64,000 nucleotides of DNA. Origin: Acridotheres tristis. Lineage: Eukaryota; Chordata; Aves; Passeriformes; Sturnidae. Every line of letters starts with the position of its first letter. Within the stretch, counting starts at the first letter, position 1. The stretch lies in the NCBI GenBank assembly GCA_037013685.1, contig CM072906.1, positions 8,864,001 to 8,928,000 of the forward strand. Direction: 5' to 3'. This document shows positions 49,901-62,225 of this stretch, one piece after another. The position numbers were made by a program, and so were the translations under genes. The notes beneath the pieces were generated by a model. That model searched no databases, was not told the origin of the DNA, and was given only the letters and a program-made list of their open reading frames with translations.

Positions 49901-52005
49901 AAAACCTTCTCTTTTAAAGTTGCTCTGAGCTGCTGCAGATTCCCCTTCCTACAGCCTGAGTTTATTTGAATTTGGCAGCTTGGAAACAGCCAGTTGTTTC
50001 CTAGTGAACAGCACACAAGACCATATGTTTCAACATTTAAGCAATTTAGAATCAGAGGTATAATTCTGAGTGTCCTTAGCAGAAATTGTACATTAAATAC
50101 CCAAAGGATGGGAGCTCTACAAGAGATCCAGCCTTTTTTAGCACTTTTCCCATAGCAACAAAACCACTCCACACTACTTATATCATCCCCTGGAACCACA
50201 AAGCATGAGGAGAGCAGTGGTGAGCTGGCTGCAGTGCTCAGCAGCAAGGGAAAAGCAACTGCATCATTTTCCTTTTCTCCTTCCTGCACCTCTCTCCCAT
50301 CAGGATTCATCCCAAATTCCTTCTGAAACACACCTGTGGTCAGCACTTGGGGACATCTATTTTAGAAGAAGTCTTTAATCGGTGGTTTCTTTTGCTAAAC
50401 ACATGGTTTGGGTTGTTCTCTTTGTTTCTGGGGTGATGGACACGACCAGGACCGTGGATTTAAATCCAGATAGAACACGTCCAGCAGGATGGTGCTGGTT
50501 TGTCTGCTCTGCTTCTCCTGATACCAGGTCACACAGCCTCCAAACTGCACAGGAATATTTTAAAAGCATATTCAGAGAGAGACAAAAACTCAACAAATTC
50601 TGAGAGGGTTCACACCAGTGAATCCATCGGTAAACATTAATTGTTCTAACCATTCTAACCACAACAACCAAAAAAAAAAAAAAAATTAAAATTCAGTGAT
50701 GTTTGTTGGCTGGAGGATAGGCACAAAGCTAGAAAAGCTGCAGTTTATCAAAGAGCCTGGAGAGTTTGAGAGCAGCCCTGCTGCTGGGCTGGCCCTGCAG
50801 TCACACCCAGCACTGGGGATCACGGGGTGAGCACGGGGCTGCCCTTCCCCATCCTGGGCCACACGAACCCAGCACTCAGCACTTGACACTTTCACTCCCT
50901 TTAACCACTTCTCGGAGCGTGTGCTGCCTGACACTCACTTATTCCTCGATTTTTCACACCAAGCTGGAAGAGGAAATCGCTTTTTCCAGAGTGGGAATGT
51001 AGGGCTGCCCTGCTCTGGCAGCCAGGGACTGGCACTGTGCAGCCTGTGCCTCTGTGGGGCTGCAACACACTCAAACATGACTTTTATTTCCCTCCTTTTA
51101 TTTTTTTTCCATCTCACATATGGCTGGAAACTGAAGTAAATGTTCACTTAGTTGAATTTATTTAATTTGCACGAAGTAAATAATCATTTACTTCAGTATT
51201 TAAACGCATTTTCTCCTAGCTTTCATCATAACACTGGCATTACATAACAGACATTACATTAATAATGATAATTTCTAGACACAAAGTGTTTTCAAAGTAT
51301 TTTTCATCAGTATCTAAAGCTTGTTTTCCTTTGGTGAAGGTTCTTTCTCTCATTTTGACTTGGTAGCCTGGCACAGAAAATTCCCTTCGAATGCCTGAGT
51401 GATTCTGAGTGATTAAAACAAGCAAACAAACCCTCCAGAAATAATTCCATTTGTGGGCATTTCCTTTAACAGCATTAATAATCTAATGCATTTAAAAGGA
51501 AGATTTAGAATTCTAATTCACTTGTATTTCACAGGATTAAAAATGCAATATATGTAATATAGCCACGGGACAGAAACACAACCAGATCAAGGAGGTATTT
51601 CAACAACATCCATCCCTGTTGTGCAGGAGCTCAATGTCAACACCTCCCTAGGTCATTTAAATTTTACTTTACCAATCTGTAAAATGTAAAGAAAACATTC
51701 ATTTTTCAGATAGGCCTGAAAATACGCATTCAGTGGGATACAGCTTAAAGAACAAACTGATCAGGACTGAAAACAAAACTAAGTTCTCATTTGGAACTAG
51801 ATTTAAATCTAATCTAAGTCCTGAGCGACCTGTACACCTAATAAAGGACACGACCTTCCCTTAATGTCTTCACCTTTTGTATCAATTGCCAACTTACAAA
51901 AAGAATATTCCATAAAAGAGCTCCTTTTATTTCCTTACTCCGAAACACCAGAGAGAAATGATATTTCAGAATGAAGAGCACTGAAAGGGACTTTTTGTAG
52001 GGCAG
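49901..52005. other. Non-coding stretch, no recognisable gene
   Basis: A16 at 50670-50685 is the only clear repeat. A 167-codon minus frame at 49843-50346 has no recognisable domain. The segment 50750-51060 is GC-richer but unidentified. Confidence 0.55.
50670..50685. repeat. A16 homopolymer
   Basis: Sixteen consecutive A residues. No inserted body is recognised on either side. Confidence 0.93.
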
Positions 52006-52680
52006 TATGTCTGTCCTGCTGCTGAAACTGGCGGCATTTTCAACAGAAATGATAAATATGGTAAATAAATGGATGTTTTAAAAGGAAAAGAGAGACCAGA
52101 GAGAAATTCCCACTCCTGGGAGCACCCGGCTACCTGGGCACGAGGAGCGCCGCGTGCCCTTCCCCAGGCAGCCCAGGTTATTCTTGTCTCCTTTTCTCCC
52201 TAGAAATTCCACCCTGACCCTGAGAAACTGTCATCAAAACAAGGCCATTTCCATGAAACATATCTCCACTGTGAAAACATTTCATAAAAACATTCCCATC
52301 CCATTCTAATTTTAATTTGCGCTAAGTTTCAACGCAAAGACCAAGCACAGCTGCCTGATTTCCTTCTCCAAAGCGCCCTGAGTTTCAAGTTCCCTGCCCA
52401 AAATATGAAATTAAATCTGTGGGACTTCAAGGCACATGAGGCAAATTAGCATTTAGGAAAATCAAGCTTTTAATGAAATAAAATGCCACTTAAGTATTAT
52501 TGGAGTCTTCGGGTATATCTAATAGCGAGGGTACTAAATAAAGCCTTTATAAGACAAAAAAAACCCGTACACTGAGGGAAAATAGGACTGTTATTTTTAA
52601 CACTGATAATTTTGTTTAAAAGAAGATTCCTTCCTGTGCTTCATCATTTTACGTTATGCTCTATTATAGAAACTAATGTG
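52006..52680. promoter_or_regulatory. Possible conserved non-coding region, two AT-rich blocks
   Basis: The first block (about 52006-52085) contains AACTGGCGGCATTTTC and a forkhead-type GGTAAATAAATGG. The second (about 52425-52680) contains GCAAATTAGCATTTAGG, AAGCTTTTAATGAAATAAAA, GCCTTTATAAGAC (CDX/HOX-like TTTATAA) and TTTTACGTTATG. Between them, near 52126-52158, lies a small CpG cluster (GAGGAGCGCCGCGTGCCC). The call is by motif and composition only. Confidence 0.22.
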
Positions 52681-54488
52681 GGAAAAAAAGTTCAGAAAAA
52701 TCCAGGCCCAGAATATTATGGAAAAAAGAACCACCAAATGTAAAGGTCCTGTAATATTTGGTATCTTCAGATTTTTCTGCACTGGTTCACATGACCCCCA
52801 ATTTATTTTTAGAAAGGCAGCAATTCCCACTTGGACACGGTGCAATACCTTGTACCCGAATGTTGCTTTGCACAAATAAACCATAGAAAGTGTTGACTTA
52901 AAAATAAAACATTGGAAAAGGAGAAAGTTTTTTTCTCTGCGAAAATTTCCGGAAAAGCTGTAAACAAAGGCAGGTTTGGCTCGGTGGTTGAGTGGCTCTG
53001 TTGAGCTGTTGAGGATGGAGAACATATCAAACCTCACAGAGTGAGGAAATGTTTGTAAAACAGTTAGTAAATCATAGGCAGCAAGGTCACCGTGTTTAAC
53101 AGCGGGAGTGACACTTTGCCAAAAGCCCAGCTGGGAAAGGGCGGGACGCTCACGGCTCCTCGCTCCTTCAGGATTCTTCACGTCCCAAACCTCATTTAAA
53201 AATCAAATCAAACTCTTGGAAAGCAGGGAAAACATACAGGGTTTCAAACCGAGGAGCTGTGCCAGGATGACACACTCATCAGTTGGGTCATTTCAATACC
53301 TGTTTCTGTTTCACCAAACAGAGCGTGAGCTGCGAAATTATCAAGAAACTCTCTGCAAATTGATGCTGCCTGACCTTTTATCTCAGGGATGGAGCTTTGA
53401 GTTCTTGCTCTGAATTCTCACACAGAAACAACCCCAAAATATCTGAGAACTGGCACAGCCAGAAGGTGAAATTACACATTTTTAAACACAGACACTACAA
53501 ACCCGTGTACGAACAGCGAGAGTTTAATTCATCCGGTGCCAGAAAAGCCAGGAATGGTTATTTGGAGTTGAAAAGCTGTCATGCAATCACTTCATAATAT
53601 GCAGAGATTTATGGAATGACTCACCTGCTACCGTAGGACCCAAACCCCCATCCTGGTGCTGGCAGCAAATGCAAAGGAAACACTTAAGCACATACTTGAC
53701 TTCAGCTCTCTCACGTTTGAAGTTAAGCATGGACCTAAGTGCTCTCCTGGACTGGGGCCTATATGCTGGACAACCATGATAAAAAAAAAAAATTCCTTCC
53801 AAATTTCTTATATGTGACATCCGTGTTAAAATGCTGGGGTTTAAATGGCTGTTTATGATGAATTTTGTCAGTGTCCTGTTCCTCTCTTCACCACGTTATG
53901 AGACCACGCTATCGGGAATTAGGGAGAAAAAGTTGGTGTGAGTGATGAAAACAGTTTTTTGCTTTTTGAGAAGAACCCATGGGGCACTACTCCTTCCTTT
54001 AGGTGGCAGAAAAGGGACACTGCAGTTGGAATGAGCACTGCTGGTAGGGGAGAGATTAAATAAGAAATAATTTGCTCAGTGCCTGTTAAACCGTAGGTAG
54101 GAGCTGTCTCACGAAGCCAGAGTAGTTTGATAACAAAGTTAAAGGTTTTCCTGTTTCCTACTGGAGGAAAAAGAAGGAATAAAGAAATATTCCATTTGAG
54201 GGGGGCAGATTTTTCTTTTACACTTTCTGCTTTGTACAATGAATCCTTTCTTCTGGTCTCACTCTGCTACTTTTTAAATAAAGTTAAATTTTCAGTTAAA
54301 ATGACTCCTGAATCCAAATTCTACATCTTTTGAACAAACACAGTGTGGTTAAAAGGGTTTTCCTTATCACCAACCCAACCAAACCCTTAAGAATTTTTCT
54401 GGTGTTTCTGGGGGTTGGTAAACAGCTAAAGGTTTAAACTTTGCCAATACAACTCACACTGCCCTTAAAGGCACTTCTAGTCCTGCAG
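52681..54488. other. Non-coding stretch, no recognisable gene
   Basis: A 175-codon minus frame at 52654-53181 shows no domain, no splice context and chance-like composition. An A-run lies near 53780-53790. Confidence 0.55.
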
Positions 54489-54556
54489 CCACCAGTGGGC
54501 CACCACCAAGGCCCACTGGGCCACCAGAGAAAGCCTCCCTTTGCCAGGGGGCTCCA
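54489..54556. promoter_or_regulatory. GC hairpin with CTCF-like cores
   Basis: CCAGTGGGCC (54492-54501) and its exact reverse complement GGCCCACTGG (54510-54519) form a 10-bp inverted repeat around eight bases. CCACCAGTGGGCC (54489-54501) resembles the CTCF core, and GCCAGGGGGCTCC at 54543-54555 resembles it more strongly. The site is a GC island in AT-rich DNA. CTCF binding is inferred from resemblance only. Confidence 0.3.
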
Positions 54557-57002
54557 GTGCAGGTGTGCATTTGAAGTGTCAAGGAGAAGGAAGGAAATGA
54601 CTTTAAGCTACTCTCAAGTTATTATTTTCACTGGTTTTCCTGCTTCAAACCCAAAGATGACTACTAAGGAAAAATATTCACAGCGTAAATTTAATCCAGG
54701 GAAATGCTAAAGACTAATTAAGGAATGAAGTTACGTTTATAGGAGACTTGTAAGGATCAAGGTAACACCAAATAATAAAAAACTGAGGCCAACATTACAT
54801 ATATGCACATGGCAAAGCACTAATTCTTCTGACACTACATTTAAAGAAACAGGAGTTTCTATATGAATATTATAATATTTAACACAAACTCTACAGTCAA
54901 TGCAACATTAGGAAGAGGAAATCTATCCTGAAGGCAATGAAAAGGAGAACACTGACACCAGAGGTTAGGTTAGTACTACATAAACCTGAGAGGGACTTAA
55001 AATAATTCAGCCACAGTAGTGCAACTTCAATCATTTTACCTGCTCTGTTTTAAGAAGAGAGACTTTCTTAAATGGAAAACCCTACAGGGAACTGATGGAC
55101 CTGACTATTAATTAACCAGTCCTGTATGTTGAACATTTCCATTTGGTTAATCTTCTGGAAAGGAATTACTGTTTCATTTTATGAAATCTTCTTATTTACT
55201 CATTCCACGAAGCTTTGGGCATGTCTGCTACTGTATGGTTTATTTTTCATTCTTTTCTTCTTCTTTGGTCCTTCCTGATCAAGTTTTGCTCAGTACTATG
55301 GATCAGTTGAGCAGTTCAATGAGATTAAATCAACAATATGTTTTAAACTGCCAGAACATAAGTTAAATTTTACCTCCCTTAATCCATCTTATGTACTTCA
55401 GAATTGTGCTCCAAGAACCAGAGATATTAATTAACAGACAATAAATGCACTATTTAATGACTGCAATGTCTAAGGAAAGCTCTTGCTGCCTGATATAATT
55501 TTGTTTAGCACACTTGTGCACTTGGGACAATCCTGGATATTCATTTGGGATATTCTTGTGCCTCTCCTCTCTCTGGGATATTTAGGGACTGTCCCAACCC
55601 TCCCCATCTCCCAGGAACCCGAATTTGTTTATTTGTTACCACCAAGACTAAAACTGTCCTGAAATTCTCTTCCAAAGGAATGGTGGGGCTCAGCCATTCC
55701 CATGGACTCCTGTTGTTGCAGGTGGTGGCTGTTCCTTGTGGAGAAGCTGCAGATTTTTGCCATGAAAGTTCTCAGCATTTCCCTTGGCTCAGCCTCAAGG
55801 AACATTTCCCTGCTCTCCCTTGATCCAGGCACCACATTTGTTACAGGGAGAAACAATCAGACTTGCTTAGGTTTTTCTAAGGTGCACTGTGTGCCCTGGA
55901 AGAGAAGTTGATCTGACCTGGATTCTGGATTTGAAATTATTCAAGCACATCCCGTGGATGTCACCAGTCCTGGACACTTCCTACCAGTCACTTCATAAAT
56001 GTACTTGAAATACTTTAAATGTGCTCTCACTTTGCTTTCTGCTTCTATCACACAGTGCAAAGAAACAAATTTACAATAATTTTCTCACAGTTGGTCCAAC
56101 CATTGTTAATTCTGAGGGTTTCTAGCATTGCCACCCTCAGACAGTGTCTTATATATATACCTTAATTTTTGTTGTCCATCTGAGTTATTTTGTAAAAAGA
56201 GAGCCTTTACTGCAGGTGTCTTAACGAGCAATTTTGGGTTTCACACAACGTGTACCTGTGTTTTTAACTTGATACACCATCACCTTCTACTGCTTTAAAC
56301 TTCTTGTCCCATTCAGACTCCACATTCCTACTACTGAGCTCTGTTTCTCAAAACTAAATGAGTTTGCACTTGAGAAAATTAACTCTGTCACGACAGAAGT
56401 TTACCAAAACTCTCCAGAAGAAACAACACTGCTTGGCTTTGATGGAACCCTGTTCCCTTTTCCCCTCCAAGGCTGAATCTTTCCACAGAACTCATGGCCT
56501 TGTACCTGAGCCCAGCTCAAACACCCACCTGGGACACCACCCCTGACACCTCATCTTCCAAATCCCACTCCAGAAAAACAAGAGTTAAGAGTAAAAATAG
56601 AGAAAGCAACCACAAAAGAAATCAAGCAGCTTATTAATACTTCTATTAATCCTCCTGCCAATCTTTTATGGAATTAGAACCTCTCCAAACTACACTGATT
56701 TTTATATTCTGATTTTTATGTGCATTCTTTTAAGCTGCAGAAGTCTCAATGTATGTTTTTCACTTTAAAAAAAGTCAAATGACTCTATCTGTGTAAAAAT
56801 ATATAGTAATTTCTTGAGTAAATGCATTCCTAACTGGCACTGCAAAACCTATTCAGCTTCCCCCATACCCTGGGTGCTCATTTCTATTTAAAACCAGCCC
56901 TCTTGCACCAGTGCCCTTATCTCCAGAGGAGATTGCTGCACAGGCTGGTCGGTGTTTCCAATTTCCTTATATAACAAGGCTCCAATGTCAGGAGGAAGTG
57001 GG
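54557..57002. other. Non-coding stretch, no recognisable gene
   Basis: No exon, RNA gene or transposon recognised. The segment is AT-rich, with a short TA tract near 56152-56160. Confidence 0.55.
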
Positions 57003-57082
57003 CAGATACTGGGAAATCAGGGTGGATAAAAAGCACTAGACCCATAACCCCGAGGTCAGGAGGTTACGACTTCAGGGCCCAG
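57003..57082 (+). pseudogene. Decayed tRNA-like sequence (tRNA pseudogene or SINE head)
   Basis: CCCATAACCCCGAGGTC (57041-57057) closely resembles the anticodon-loop to variable-loop part of a tRNA (initiator-Met or Ile type). It is followed by GGTTACGACTTC, a one-base-inserted version of the B box GGTTCGANTCC. Upstream, AAATCAGGGTGGATAAAAAGC recalls an A-box/D-arm. The anticodon stem and acceptor stem no longer pair well, so a working tRNA is excluded. It may be a lone pseudogene or the head of a tRNA-derived SINE. No CR1-like SINE tail was seen downstream. Confidence 0.35.
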
Positions 57083-58410
57083 CAGTAAGGTGGAAGGATG
57101 TGTTCAGGTAGTTTTAAATTACCTTGTTTTACTGCTCTTTTCCAAGAGGAAAAGAGATAAGATCAAATTCAGGAGATTCATATCAACCACATGGATATAT
57201 ACACACAGCCAACACGAGCTTTACTTCTTATTTCCCACTGTAAATAGTCTGAACGTTCAGAGGTTGGAAATTCTTCTCTCCCCTGCAACTGTGATTTCAC
57301 AGTCAGAAGAGCTCAATGCTCTCCACCTACTGAGAGCTTTTTAAACTTCTCTGCTAATAACTGTTTACAAAACCAAAAGATGAATTTGTGTGACCCCAAG
57401 CTGGTTTCCAAACCCTGACAGGCTCAGGGACAACTATACATGGAAAACAGAGCTTTAGTCACACAGGAGGGATTTTATGCATCTGCACATGCAGCAGACA
57501 GCACAGGAATCCTCTCCCCAGCAATGAAGGAGTAGTGAAATCCCAGTTTACAGCTCGGATGCTCAAGCAATGACATCATGACCATCAAAGAACCGGCACC
57601 ACTGGTCAGGAGGGCAGGGAACTAAAGTCAGAATGCAAAATTAATGAGCACAAAACACACCAGCAGCAACTGTGGAAGGCCTTCCTTGACATCACCGTGT
57701 GGATGGCAATGATGATGAAGGAAAGAACATTCAATGCCAAAGTTTCTGGACAGATAAAGGCTTTGACTGGGCAGATCAAAACATGCTAAGAGGATGGGTA
57801 CAGGTAAAAGCAAACTGTAGGAAGAACAAACTGTATCTGTGACTTAGAACTCAAAGCCATGACCAGCAACCTCTTTGTCTCTCCTTCTGTTGAATCTGAT
57901 GATATGAACACTCAGAAAACACGAACAGAGCACAAATCTTCACATGATTCTTCAATCTGTCTACAAATGACCATGACATTACATCTCAACTATTCCCTGG
58001 AATAGATCTGCTCCCCTTTGAAAGAGTTAAGGAGTGTATCAGACACCGTGATAAACACAGAAAACCCAGCGTGAATACCAATAAATGCAAGCCTTCCGTC
58101 TCGGAAACTCTTCACTTATTTGATTAAGTTAGGTGAAAAACAGAGCAGTCATGCTTGTAGCTTTTCTTCCTTTTTCCTTCCCTCCACTCTTTTTATTCCT
58201 AATGCGAATCGGAAGTCTATGTGGAGCAGCCTGGCTACCCCCGGTCTAACCTCCCCATCTGGAAGGGAACTAACCAGCCTTGGGGCTACTTCCAACCCTT
58301 CCCAGCTGTTGGCTTTGGGTTTTTTTGTTTTTGCGGGCTTGAGAAAGCATATTTATATAAATGATTGCCATATCCTTTGCCAGCTGTTGACCCCGCTCTG
58401 GGCCCGGTTG
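57083..58410. other. Non-coding stretch, no recognisable gene
   Basis: Nothing identifiable in this interval. Confidence 0.55.
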
Positions 58411-58660
58411 GGGCATGTTTTTCATTTCTGGCGGCCGCAGACTGGGGCTGACCCTGGCGGAGGCAGCGCCTTATGCAAACAGCTCCACGCACCCTGGCCT
58501 GGGCTGCAGCACAATGGGTGCCCAGTGCTGCCCCGGTGTTTCCCTCTGGGCTAAAATTCTCCTCCCCCCAACTCCAGCCCCGAGCTGGGAGCAGCACTCA
58601 GGAAAAATAAATGATGAGATTCACAGCGCTGGCCCGAGCCTTCCTGTCCCCGGCGGGTTC
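58411..58660. promoter_or_regulatory. GC/CpG-richer patch
   Basis: It includes TTCTGGCGGCCGCAGAC, CTGGCGGAGGCAGCGCC, an octamer-like TTATGCAAAC (58471-58480) and CACAATGGGTG. Overlapping frames exist on both strands (103-144 codons) without domains. It could be an enhancer or orphan CpG patch. No transcription start is supported. Confidence 0.22.
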
Positions 58661-58675
58661 AGACACTGCAAAGTT

Positions 58676-58802
58676 TCACAAAAACACACGTGGAGAGGCA
58701 TTTTCACCTCAGATGCAGCTCCTATTAGCAAAAAGGTTCATGGAAACACACGTGGGAAGACATTTTCACTTGGCCACATCTGATTTGGTAGCAGAAAGGT
58801 TC
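58676..58802. repeat. Imperfect tandem duplication, period 62-63 bp
   Basis: Two diverged copies lie side by side. AAACACACGTGG starts at 58682 and again at 58744, followed in both by a GGCATTTTCAC or GACATTTTCAC block. GCAAAAAGGTTC at 58728 recurs as GCAGAAAGGTTC at 58791. Each copy contains a CACGTG E-box. Divergence in the middle suggests an old duplication. Confidence 0.85.
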
Positions 58803-60864
58803 CTGAGCTGAGCTGTCAAAACATCCTGGACTGTTTTTTCTAGACTTGGTTTTCCTCGTGTGGAACTGCAAGCTGATGGGTCTTCACTGAAGTTCTTGAA
58901 AAACTACAGCTAAATAATAATAATAACAATAATAATAACAAAGTTCTACTCTAATAATTTTAAACTTTCAGCTCAAATGTATCTGAGAAGGGAAACCACC
59001 TTCTCCATGTCCCAAAGCACTGCCCTGAGTGCATCCATGTTTCCCCATCACCTGTAGCTATACTGAAACAAAAGTTTGGAATTCCATTAAAGAAATACTC
59101 TGTAAAAAAGGAATTTTCTCAACAAACCCTTCTGAAGCAACTTTGGCTGGCACCTCACCAACCAATACTGCTGAAGTTAAATGGGACACAGACAATGAAC
59201 TCAAGCCCTTACAACTTTCATAAGCATTATCAGATTTTTTGATAATAAGTAGAGGTGGCACATGTGTTCTGTTTAGTATGCAGAAGAGCCTCATTTTATT
59301 CTCAATGCACAGATTTAATTAAAAATAAATTTACTGTTAACGCTTAAAGTGGTGCCAAGATTATCCAAACAGAAGGTTTATGATACTTAATAATTGATAA
59401 GGGGAGGGAAATTCACAGATTGCAAGTGATTATTATTTAGCAGGTCTGCTTGCAAAGGTGAAAGTGGCATTACAGCCAGCCAAAAGGAAAAAAAAAAGTA
59501 TTTTAGAATTTGTAGAGTTGGAAAAACTTGAATTTAGCAAACACTTTGTGGAAGCATTTGGAATGAAACCGATTACAGATCCCAACAGTCTGAGCAACTA
59601 CTTTGGGTAATATTGAAACTATTCAAAGTGTTTTCTCAAACACCAGCTTCAGCCCAAATCCACACAAGGGAGGGGTTATTTTATCTTTTCTTTTTTAATT
59701 TGGGCACATGCAGGAGATCAGCTTCTTTAAGGCGCTGATTCTCTGCTTGGATTTCAAACCAGCTTTAGCACAATGTGCCAGAAATTTCCACAAGTGCTGA
59801 GTAGAATTAACTGATGGGATCTTTGAAGCCTCTCTATCCCAGATTAACTAATGCAAAATCTGTGAAATCACAGCTCAATCTTCTTTTTTTCCTGGCTGGA
59901 TGTGTTTGCAGCAGTCGGGATGACAAGATGCTCCCAAGCCATCTGGCCCCTCGCACAGGATTTGATTCAGAAAATTAATAGTAACACCATTGGTGTGCAC
60001 AGATTGCAGCAATCCAGACACGTAGGCCTGTTACACAACCCAGCCTTTTGTAACTCCCCCATAGGTTACACACACACTGAGAACACTGCAAAGATTTCCC
60101 ATCAAATCCTGTGAGTAACGAGGGAGAAATTCCACCAAACACCCAGCCCGGGGCTGCCCTGCTCTGCTTCACCCGGGCAGGGACATCACTCCTTTTGTGG
60201 GGAAAAGCTGGACTTTGAGCCCTCCTCACAGAACAAAAAAAGCAAAAAAAAAATTTATTTTTTTTTTTACTTTCATGTATTATGCAAATATAATGTCTAT
60301 AAATAATGCAGCCCCTGCTCTCAATAAGTGCTACCTCGCACGTATTGGCCGAGGAATTAAATCCTTCTTTTAGGACTATCACACTCCACCCGTTTTCATG
60401 GATGAGCAAAGGCTCTGTTGGAGGCAAACTGCAAGTTTTTATTTACAAATCAAATTCTGAAAATCCGAACAACGGGGCTGGAAGAATGTAAAGGCAGCTT
60501 TGGACAACTTTTTTTTGCACAGTCCAGAAAAACCCTTATTCTGTATGGAAAAGAAAAGCTTTTTGGCAGAAGTGCTGCTTCCTGGAACAGACTTGGAGTT
60601 GGAATAAACTTGTATAAATTATCTATGTCAGATAAATTGTGTATTAAAATGTTACTTTAAAAGATTATTTTTGTTTGGTTCAAGCCGAACATCTCACTAT
60701 ATTTTACATAATTCAAAGCTTATTCCCATTAAAATTCATTAGATCTGTGTATTCAAACCCACGAGGTACCTTTGCAAACACTGAGCTCGTGTTTAACTGC
60801 AACTGTGAATTTTCAGCTTTCTTTAAAGGTTTCTAAACAGGGTTTTTGTGCTGCAGCAGAGGCT
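58803..60864. other. Non-coding stretch, no recognisable gene
   Basis: A TAA/TAACAA tract (about 58912-58940) and an A10-TTTA-T10-like tract near 60240-60270 are the only clear structures. Confidence 0.55.
58912..58940. repeat. (AAT)n interrupted trinucleotide repeat
   Basis: AAT/TAA units interrupted twice by a C, about nine units. Confidence 0.9.
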
Positions 60865-60890
60865 GAGGAGGAGGAGGAGGAGGAGGAGAG
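60865..60890. repeat. (GAG)8 trinucleotide repeat
   Basis: About eight GAG units giving a Glu run in the overlapping 74-codon frame. That frame has no recognisable domain. Confidence 0.93.
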
Positions 60891-62207
60891 CTCCCGGGAA
60901 AACCCTGCTGTGTCAAACGCACGGAAAAGATGGGAACAGAGGGAATTTCAAACAGGTACATCCACTCTCCGAGTGGCCCTGCTGAAGGGATGTTGAGGGC
61001 TGAACACGATTCCAAACACAGCGTAACTCGTAAATACAGGGACCATTAATGGGAACAGTTTTGTCTCTTTTAGCAGCGCCGATGGATTTCATCGCTGTGT
61101 GTAAAAACAGGGGAAGCCTTGCACTCCTTGGCATGAATTTTTAAGCCTCTTAACGACTCCAGAAAACACAGTATGCAAAGTATACAATAAAAAAATAATT
61201 AAAAAAAAAGACTTGGCCTTTGGAGCATTAAAAGCAGCAGCATCTATAAAAGCCAAGGAGGTGAGAGATCCTCGGGGGGTTCTGTGCTGCCCTGGAGCCC
61301 CGCGGTGCAGCAGGAGAGCTCTGAACAAACAAGGCACGAACAGCCATCCCCGGGATATTTTGGGCAGCGCTCCCGTGTTTTCCCTCTCAGAGCTCGTTTG
61401 GAAACACCTTCAGGGGAAGTGTTTTTGGAAGGCTGCACTTTCTCAAAGGCAGGTCCCTTCAACGTGCCGGGCTGCTCACCCCAAACTACTCATCACCACT
61501 GCAGACCCTCGGTTCAGGCTCTTCTGGGCTTGCACGTTCCTTAAAAAACTGGCAGAAGCGGAAAACTTCGGTTTTTTTGTTGTTTTATAACAAGCTTCCA
61601 CCTCATCAGTTCTGAGTTCAGGTTTCAATGACTGCTGCTGATGATAATTTTTATTATTCTGTGATGTGTTGGATTAGTCTGACTGTGTCCTGCCGAAGCC
61701 AATGGAGCACTCCCCCTTCCGAATTAAGCCCGAAATAAGTAATTTTCTTTTTTTTTTTAAGATCAAGAAGCCTATAAAACCATACATGGATAACTATAAA
61801 ATTCACGAGACTTTACCCTCCCCCAAAAAACCCAAAAATTCAAACCCTAAAAAAACCATTTTACAGCCGAATTCTTTGAGATCCAAAAATTTTCCTAAGC
61901 CTGGAAGGTGCCGAGGCGCAGGGCTGCACTATTTGCTGCTAAACTTAGGTTAATAGCTGATGACCCTTTCCATTCTTAACCCTGAGCTCTGACCTCCTGA
62001 CCCACCCCTGGTGACGGTGTTTATAAGCGTGTTGCCACTGGTGTAAATAAAAAAGGAACACAATGTGCTGAAATTGTTACTGGTGATGACAACTGACACA
62101 CATTTTACACCGCCAGTGGGCAAACCCATCAATAAATAACTCCAAAGCTGGTGTTAATGTGCTCAGAGCTTCTCGTGGTGCTCGTGTCATTTGTGTTGGT
62201 TTTCTTC
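60891..62207. other. Non-coding stretch, no recognisable gene
   Basis: A GC-richer zone with scattered CpGs at 61250-61420 is present; otherwise the DNA is AT-rich, with short A and T runs. No exon is supported. Confidence 0.5.
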
Positions 62208-62225
62208 TTTTTTTTTTTTTTTTTT
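62208..62225. repeat. T18 homopolymer
   Basis: Eighteen consecutive T residues after TTTCTTC. No adjacent retroposed body was recognised. Confidence 0.93.

Noticed and set aside
49843..50346. 167-codon minus-strand frame
   Set aside because: No recognisable domain or signal; its 3' end overlaps DNA that looks regulatory.
52654..53181. 175-codon minus-strand frame
   Set aside because: Mixed composition, no motif and no exon structure; it overlaps other chance frames.
57590..57620. GGTCAGGAGGGCAGG as a CTCF site
   Set aside because: The left half of the CTCF core is missing; weaker than the sites at 54489-54556.
58120..58783. Overlapping frames of 103-144 codons on both strands in a GC-rich patch
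   Set aside because: No domain is visible, and one frame runs through the 62-bp tandem duplication.
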